Below are positions 30,331 to 34,733 of a stretch of DNA of 34,733 nt, one piece after another. Source of the stretch: a virus. A program made the translations under genes and the position numbers. Where the stretch lies: positions 1-34,733 of the IMG/VR virus record IMGVR_UViG_3300017917_003145. One strand, written 5' to 3'. The notes under the pieces were generated by a model. That model saw only the letters and a program-made list of their open reading frames with translations. It did no database searches and was not told the origin of the DNA. Within the stretch, counting starts at the first letter, position 1, and each line of letters starts with the position of its first letter.

Positions 30331-30731
30331 TAGTCTTTGATAATAGGACCGCCGGTGATCCAAAGTTCGCAACTTCTAGATCCAGCACACTTAAAGTGTA
30401 GAAAATTACAATAACCTAAGTCGGCTGCTTCTCTGGTTCGTTCAGCATCAAAGGCTTCCTTGCCCATACCACCTTCAATGCATTTGTACATGCTGTCAGA
30501 TATATTGAAGGCACCGCAATTGCTGCAAGTCATAGTACGAGCAGTTTTTTCGTCAATGTGCCACCGTTTTGCTGCCTCTTTCCAATAGTTACCAGGTTTA
30601 TCGGGATTGGCAGGACCGTAGTGGTGGTTATCAATCCCGTTCTGACGATTCTTAACATTAAGTTCTAAATCGTGTGTAGCTCTAGGACAATTTTTTCCTG
30701 CTGCTTCAACTAAGTTAATTAGATTTCTCAT
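30330..30731 (-). CDS. Conserved phage protein with Cys motif, 133 aa
   Basis: NCPRATHDLELNVKNRQNGI and HHYGPANPDKPGNYWKEAAK in the N-terminal half precede MTCSNCGAFNISDSMYKC, a CxxC knuckle, and a later YCNFLHFKCAGSRSCELW, together suggesting one zinc or iron site. From memory this arrangement is common in aquatic phage virion-region proteins. It overlaps the DUF5872-like gene upstream by 17 bases. Confidence 0.7.
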   Translation of the reverse strand: MRNLINLVEAAGKNCPRATHDLELNVKNRQNGIDNHHYGPANPDKPGNYWKEAAKRWHIDEKTARTMTCSNCGAFNISDSMYKCIEGGMGKEAFDAERTREAADLGYCNFLHFKCAGSRSCELWITGGPIIKD

Positions 30732-31446
30732 TGTCTTGATTTTTAAATATACGACGAATTATGCTTTGATTTTGTCTATTTGGATCTATGTAATTTTTTA
30801 CTTCTTGGTCTGCTAGAGAGCGAGGATCTTGTAATAATTTTCCTGCTGTAACTGCTGCTCCTATTAAATCTAGGCCTTTACGTAATGCACTTGGTTCCTG
30901 TTGATCTTGTGGTTGTAATTCGGGGATACCTTGTTCTTTCATGTTGCGAGTCTTGGTAGCAACATTCTTGGCTGCGCCTCTGCGTTCAGGATTGGGATCT
31001 TCCCTACGCTTTTTAGCTGCACTACTGGCACGACCTTTTTTACCTAGCGCATGTGCCTTGGCAGCTGGTAAGCATTTGGGTTTACCTTCGCCACTACTAC
31101 GGCCACCGCACTCGCCACGAATCTTACCATCCGGACCAAAGCGTACCCATTTTTCTCGAAACCACTTGCGTAGATCTTCTTGTAGTTCAGACTCGGACAA
31201 CACAGATAAATCATATTCGTATTGATCGATACTTTCCGACTGTCTTGTTTGTTTAGGGCCTTTGCGCTCTTTCCATTTTTTATCAGTAGAACAATAATAC
31301 CGGCCATAACCTTCGGCTATGTCTTGTTCTTCGTTGGTTTTCTTTTTGTTTTTTACACAATTAGGATACCGTTTACCAAACATGGTTTTCATACCTTCCT
31401 TGTGGTAACCTTTCCAACAAGCTTCTAGAAGTTCGCGATATTTCAT
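30715..31446 (-). CDS. DUF5872-like basic phage protein, 243 aa
   Basis: WKGYHKEGMKTMFGKRYPNC near the N-terminus is a short element that I recall from many phage virion-region proteins. The middle LRKWFREKWVRFGPDGKIRG, then CGGRSSGEGKPKCLPAAKAH and SSAAKKRREDPNPERRGAAK, is the basic Gly/Cys module of DUF5872. The site DIAEG (residues 42-46) resembles a prohead-protease site. The protein could be packaged with DNA or bind it in the capsid. It overlaps the 923-residue protein gene by four bases. Confidence 0.75.
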   Translation of the reverse strand: MKYRELLEACWKGYHKEGMKTMFGKRYPNCVKNKKKTNEEQDIAEGYGRYYCSTDKKWKERKGPKQTRQSESIDQYEYDLSVLSESELQEDLRKWFREKWVRFGPDGKIRGECGGRSSGEGKPKCLPAAKAHALGKKGRASSAAKKRREDPNPERRGAAKNVATKTRNMKEQGIPELQPQDQQEPSALRKGLDLIGAAVTAGKLLQDPRSLADQEVKNYIDPNRQNQSIIRRIFKNQDNEKSN

Positions 31447-34214
31447 TTTTTACTCTTGTTACCCCAATTCGCCGCACCTACTTTACGGCAGCGTACTAAC
31501 GCACCTGATGCATAAGCACTAGGCCAAACCTTGTAACGACTTTTTACTTTGTGATAGCAAGCATCTTGTTTTTCAGCTAGCATGCGATCTGAGTACGCAG
31601 GTCCGCCACATTCAGGACACAAGGTCGCTGATTCAGTCACTATTTCGTATCCGGCTCTCTGCATTTCGTCAAGGTACTTTTCGACATCCTCGTTAGTAAC
31701 TTTGTATTTCTTCTTCACTTCAGCGGCTTTTTTATATCGCTCTTCGTCGGGCAGATCGTATGTGGCTTTTAACTCTTTGTAATAATCAGGATCGGGCAGA
31801 CCTGACTTCTTGCGTAATTCTTGATGTCGCTTGTGTAGTCGATCTTGCACTGATCCTTCTTCTACATTCTGCTGAGATGATTGACTATTTAATGCATCAA
31901 TTACTTCTTTAATAAATTGTGGCCCATGAAACAAACCACGATATTGCCAGTAAAATCCCATGGGAATATATAATGTGTTATTTTTTAATTCAACTTTACC
32001 ACTCCACGGAAATGCAACAGATATATTGCTTCCATCAGATGATTTAAATAAATTTTCTAATTTTTTGTCAACATAGACATCGTTACGATCTTGATAAAAA
32101 GCAGACCAACTTGCTAAATCTTGAAAATTTCTTTTCACATATTGCAGTAATTTTTTGGAACCGGACACATAATCGGCAGCAGGTAGCACATTACGACCTT
32201 CTTCCATTTCACCTCGACGCTTACCAAAGGTGTTGTGAACAAGTTTATCTAACTTGGCGTGAAATTGAGTTTCTTTATCTTTACTAATACCAGTATCGCC
32301 TTCTGTCACGCCTCGCTTCATTTTGCTTAGTGCGGTGCTGGCCATATCATCGCTGTTTATATAGTTGCCGACAAGTTTGACATATTGATCAAATGTCATT
32401 CTTTGTACTTTCATGTTGGGATACATTTTGAGATCTTCTGCGTTCCACAGTGGTAGATCACCGCCGAACTCATTTAGGTAAGGCATAGGTAGCGCCGCCC
32501 ATAGATCATCAAATTCGTGTTCATCAACATCTGTAATTTTGATTGCTACTGATTCACCTTCCCGGGGGTCAGGGTGTACGGCGTAGATATTGCCTAAATC
32601 GTCGCCACCATTGAATTCGTCAGGACCAAATTCGTTCAAGCTGCCTTCTGCCACACCCCGTTCTCTACGCTTGAGTTCTGCCTGCACACGCTTGAGTTTT
32701 GCTCCTGAGCCAAATGCAGGAACGCCACCACCTGATACTTTCTTTACATAGGCCTGTAAGCGTTCAGTTGAATACTGACTTAAATCTTCACCTTCTTTAA
32801 TTTTTATTTTGTTTAGAATCTTCTCTGCATCTTTCGCAGCGTCTTTGGCTTTTTGCGGTTTCGCTGTGTGTTGTGTGCCACGCTCACCGGTAGTGTCTCT
32901 GCTGCCATATGTTCGATGACTTACATGACCATCACGACCTGGTTGTGGTGCTGATTTATCCATTTCTTTAACGACCCGAGCAACACCAACCATGTGGTCC
33001 TTGGGCTCTGATGGCTGCTTATCTCGTTCCTGTTCTTTACGCTTCCGAGCAGCAAGATCTGCCACACTGCCTTTCTTGGGCTTTTTGGCACCGTAACTGA
33101 AAGGACCTGCTTCCGCTACACCTTGTTCTTTTACTGGCCACGGCTTCAATGGACGACCTTTAGCATTGAACCATCCAGTCTGTGTTTCGTTATCCCATTT
33201 GGCCCATACTGCACTGTTACCAACCACACGCTCACCTTTACTATCACTGTAAAAGTCTGACATGTCATCAAATACTCTTGCATTGATGCTATCAACCGCA
33301 CGATCCCAATCTTTTTTATTATTTGTTTTAACATTATCAGTAATCATGTCGGCATCACGATGAACTGCACCTCTCATGTGATCCACATCGGGGAATCCAC
33401 CATGAAACTTTAAGCCTTCCTCCACATCACTAGTCTTTAACTTATCACGCAACTGTTTAGCCATCTTCATGTAATGGTCACGCTTGATATCGTTCTTAGT
33501 TGCTTTTGCTCTTTTTTCGTAATCGGCGATCATCGTCCATAAACGATTTTCTTTACGCTCGTCTGCGCCTTCTTCTATACCTTTTTGTGGCTTTACGTAC
33601 TTCATGACGAACCGGCGATATCTTTCGGCGTCACCTTTTCCAAACATTGCAATAGGATCGGCTCCCTTTTCATGTGCAATATCACGCCAGTAACTATCAG
33701 ACTCTTGATACGAATTAAATCCCTGTTGCCAACGATATTCGTGTTCTTCTTCTAAACTTTGCCCATATTCAGCTCGTACATCGTCCGAACTGTTAAATCC
33801 GTGTTGTCTAACGATGTACTCAATGTCGTCAAATGTTAATCCATAACGATCCATTAGCGTATCAAATTGGTCGTACACAATAGCGTTAACTACAGCATCC
33901 CACGGTACTTGCTTAGATACATTTTCAGGAATTTGTTTATCGTAAGCACGTTGTGCTCTAGCAAAACTATCGTCTGGAAATTGATGTGGCTTTGTAGGAG
34001 CCGCCAACGGTTCGCTCTGAATGCCACCTATTCTTTTTACATTAACAACTTTTTTGTTTCTTCGAGCACCAACTTTATCCCAATCAATATCATCGCCGTT
34101 GAAGTTTAATGTTTCGCTAGTTCCATCGTCGAAGAATACTTTGAAAGTAACATACTCTCCGTCCCTTAAACTTTCGTTTAATTGTTTTTTGTTAAAAAGA
34201 TCGTTAATAAACAT
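31443..34214 (-). CDS. Large modular protein with repeated protease-like sites (putative prohead polyprotein), 923 aa
   Basis: Unrelated-looking modules are separated by short [IVM]-x-E-[G/A/S] sequences. They are IEEG (213-216), VEEG (264-267), VAEA (366-369), IKEG (472-475), VAEG (521-524), VTEG (636-639), MEEG (670-673), VEEG (784-787) and VTES (859-862). Three share an RGV/QGV lead-in (366, 521, 636) with different codons. T4 gp21 prohead protease cuts [LI]-x-E before G, A or S, so this looks like a cleavable core or internal protein. The end holds CPECGG (866-871) and a basic SRYKVWPSAYASGALVRCRK module. Function not proven. Confidence 0.8.
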   Translation of the reverse strand: MFINDLFNKKQLNESLRDGEYVTFKVFFDDGTSETLNFNGDDIDWDKVGARRNKKVVNVKRIGGIQSEPLAAPTKPHQFPDDSFARAQRAYDKQIPENVSKQVPWDAVVNAIVYDQFDTLMDRYGLTFDDIEYIVRQHGFNSSDDVRAEYGQSLEEEHEYRWQQGFNSYQESDSYWRDIAHEKGADPIAMFGKGDAERYRRFVMKYVKPQKGIEEGADERKENRLWTMIADYEKRAKATKNDIKRDHYMKMAKQLRDKLKTSDVEEGLKFHGGFPDVDHMRGAVHRDADMITDNVKTNNKKDWDRAVDSINARVFDDMSDFYSDSKGERVVGNSAVWAKWDNETQTGWFNAKGRPLKPWPVKEQGVAEAGPFSYGAKKPKKGSVADLAARKRKEQERDKQPSEPKDHMVGVARVVKEMDKSAPQPGRDGHVSHRTYGSRDTTGERGTQHTAKPQKAKDAAKDAEKILNKIKIKEGEDLSQYSTERLQAYVKKVSGGGVPAFGSGAKLKRVQAELKRRERGVAEGSLNEFGPDEFNGGDDLGNIYAVHPDPREGESVAIKITDVDEHEFDDLWAALPMPYLNEFGGDLPLWNAEDLKMYPNMKVQRMTFDQYVKLVGNYINSDDMASTALSKMKRGVTEGDTGISKDKETQFHAKLDKLVHNTFGKRRGEMEEGRNVLPAADYVSGSKKLLQYVKRNFQDLASWSAFYQDRNDVYVDKKLENLFKSSDGSNISVAFPWSGKVELKNNTLYIPMGFYWQYRGLFHGPQFIKEVIDALNSQSSQQNVEEGSVQDRLHKRHQELRKKSGLPDPDYYKELKATYDLPDEERYKKAAEVKKKYKVTNEDVEKYLDEMQRAGYEIVTESATLCPECGGPAYSDRMLAEKQDACYHKVKSRYKVWPSAYASGALVRCRKVGAANWGNKSKK

Positions 34215-34215
34215 T

Positions 34216-34719
34216 TTAAATTGCCTGTTGTCTTAGTGCTGCTATTTGTTTTGAAAGATTTTCTATTTGTCTTTGCACACCAATTTTTTGCGCTGACATC
34301 TGTTGCAAGCTCATGGCTTTTTCTACTGGATTCGCGCCCTGTGGAAATGCTTTGTTTAGATCACTTAGCTGGGCTCTGGCGCCTTGCATTTCAGCATTCA
34401 AGCCCTTGATCTGATCTTGAATTTGGCTTTTGCCTGTCGCCACCTGCTGTCGTTGTGCTGCTATTTCAACAGGGTCTGCATCATCGTTTCCGGGACCTAC
34501 TGCCGTGCCAGGCGCACCATATTCGGCAAATTGCTGACGTAGACTTTCTTCCAAATCTTCTTCAACGCTTTCCTCTGCACTACCCCCTACCATACGATCG
34601 CGAGATTTAGTTGCACTATCTGTGCCCTTCCAGTAGCCGGGCCATTTTGGTCCTGTTGGCTTTTGCTCCGCAGAACTCATGTTATCCAGTGCTTCTAGCA
34701 ATTTTTTAATATCGCTCAT
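34216..34719 (-). CDS. Scaffold/prohead-core-like protein, 167 aa
   Basis: The N-terminus (MSDIKKLLEALDNMSSAEQK, then PTGPKWPGYWKGTDSATKSR) resembles modules seen in related phage prohead-region proteins. A long coiled coil covers the C-terminal half (QIQDQIKGLNAEMQGARAQL, LSKQIAALRQQAI). DLEESL (55-60) could be a protease site. It is immediately upstream of the 923-residue modular protein and shares its style, so an assembly or scaffold role is inferred. The start at 34719 has no strong ribosome site in the visible bases. Confidence 0.7.
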   Translation of the reverse strand: MSDIKKLLEALDNMSSAEQKPTGPKWPGYWKGTDSATKSRDRMVGGSAEESVEEDLEESLRQQFAEYGAPGTAVGPGNDDADPVEIAAQRQQVATGKSQIQDQIKGLNAEMQGARAQLSDLNKAFPQGANPVEKAMSLQQMSAQKIGVQRQIENLSKQIAALRQQAI

Positions 34720-34733
34720 TTGTCGTAAATGCC

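Noticed and set aside
1-34733. CRISPR array, insertion sequence, integrase or attachment site
   Set aside because: No regularly spaced repeats, no transposase or recombinase motif and no flanking direct repeats were seen in either strand.

Overview
The window looks like part of the genome of a large T4-related tailed bacteriophage, or a contig from an uncultured relative. It encodes a family B replicative DNA polymerase, a gp45-type sliding clamp, a FEN-type 5' exonuclease and a DsbA-like DNA-binding protein. Genes are very tightly packed, mostly with ATGA or TAATG stop/start overlaps, and every gene I accept lies on the minus strand. I saw no rRNA, tRNA, integrase, insertion sequence or CRISPR array. 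Sigma-70-like promoters (one a perfect TTGACA-17-TATAAT) point to a bacterial host. The host itself cannot be named from this sequence.

Layout in the direction of transcription (right to left). (1) 34.7-30.3 kb: a scaffold-like protein, a 923-residue modular protein punctuated by [IVM]-x-E-[GA/S] sites, a DUF5872-like basic protein and two conserved unknowns, probably virion or prohead components. (2) 29.7-26.0 kb: a small basic protein, a 2OG-Fe(II) oxygenase-like protein, a Dps-like ferritin, an alpha/beta hydrolase, a structured leader in front of a DsbA-like gene, a glycosyltransferase-like protein and small membrane proteins. (3) 25.8-21.4 kb: DNA polymerase, a coiled-coil methyltransferase and the sliding clamp. 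(4) 21.4-9.0 kb: a sulfotransferase-like protein, then the 7-deazaguanine genes DpdA, FolE, QueD and QueE. These are interleaved with sugar genes (GT-B glycosyltransferase, GalE, a short DegT-type aminotransferase), a phosphoribosyltransferase, an SbtA-like permease and a cupin. (5) 8.9-3.4 kb: small conserved phage proteins, the exonuclease, an SGNH-like hydrolase without a normal start codon, and one frameshifted gene. (6) 3.3-0 kb: a basic protein, a MoxR-type AAA+ ATPase and a VWA/HExxH metallopeptidase-like partner cut by the window edge, each behind its own promoter-like signal.

How the genes may work together: FolE, QueD and QueE would convert GTP to 7-carboxy-7-deazaguanine, and DpdA would exchange it, or a derivative, into phage DNA. 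QueC is not in the window, so the base may stay at the carboxy stage or be processed by enzymes encoded elsewhere. The least explained points are the SbtA-like permease inside the que block, a T-fold-like protein two genes beyond DpdA, the altered metal-site residues in QueD and QueE, and the modular protein that reads like a prohead-protease substrate.
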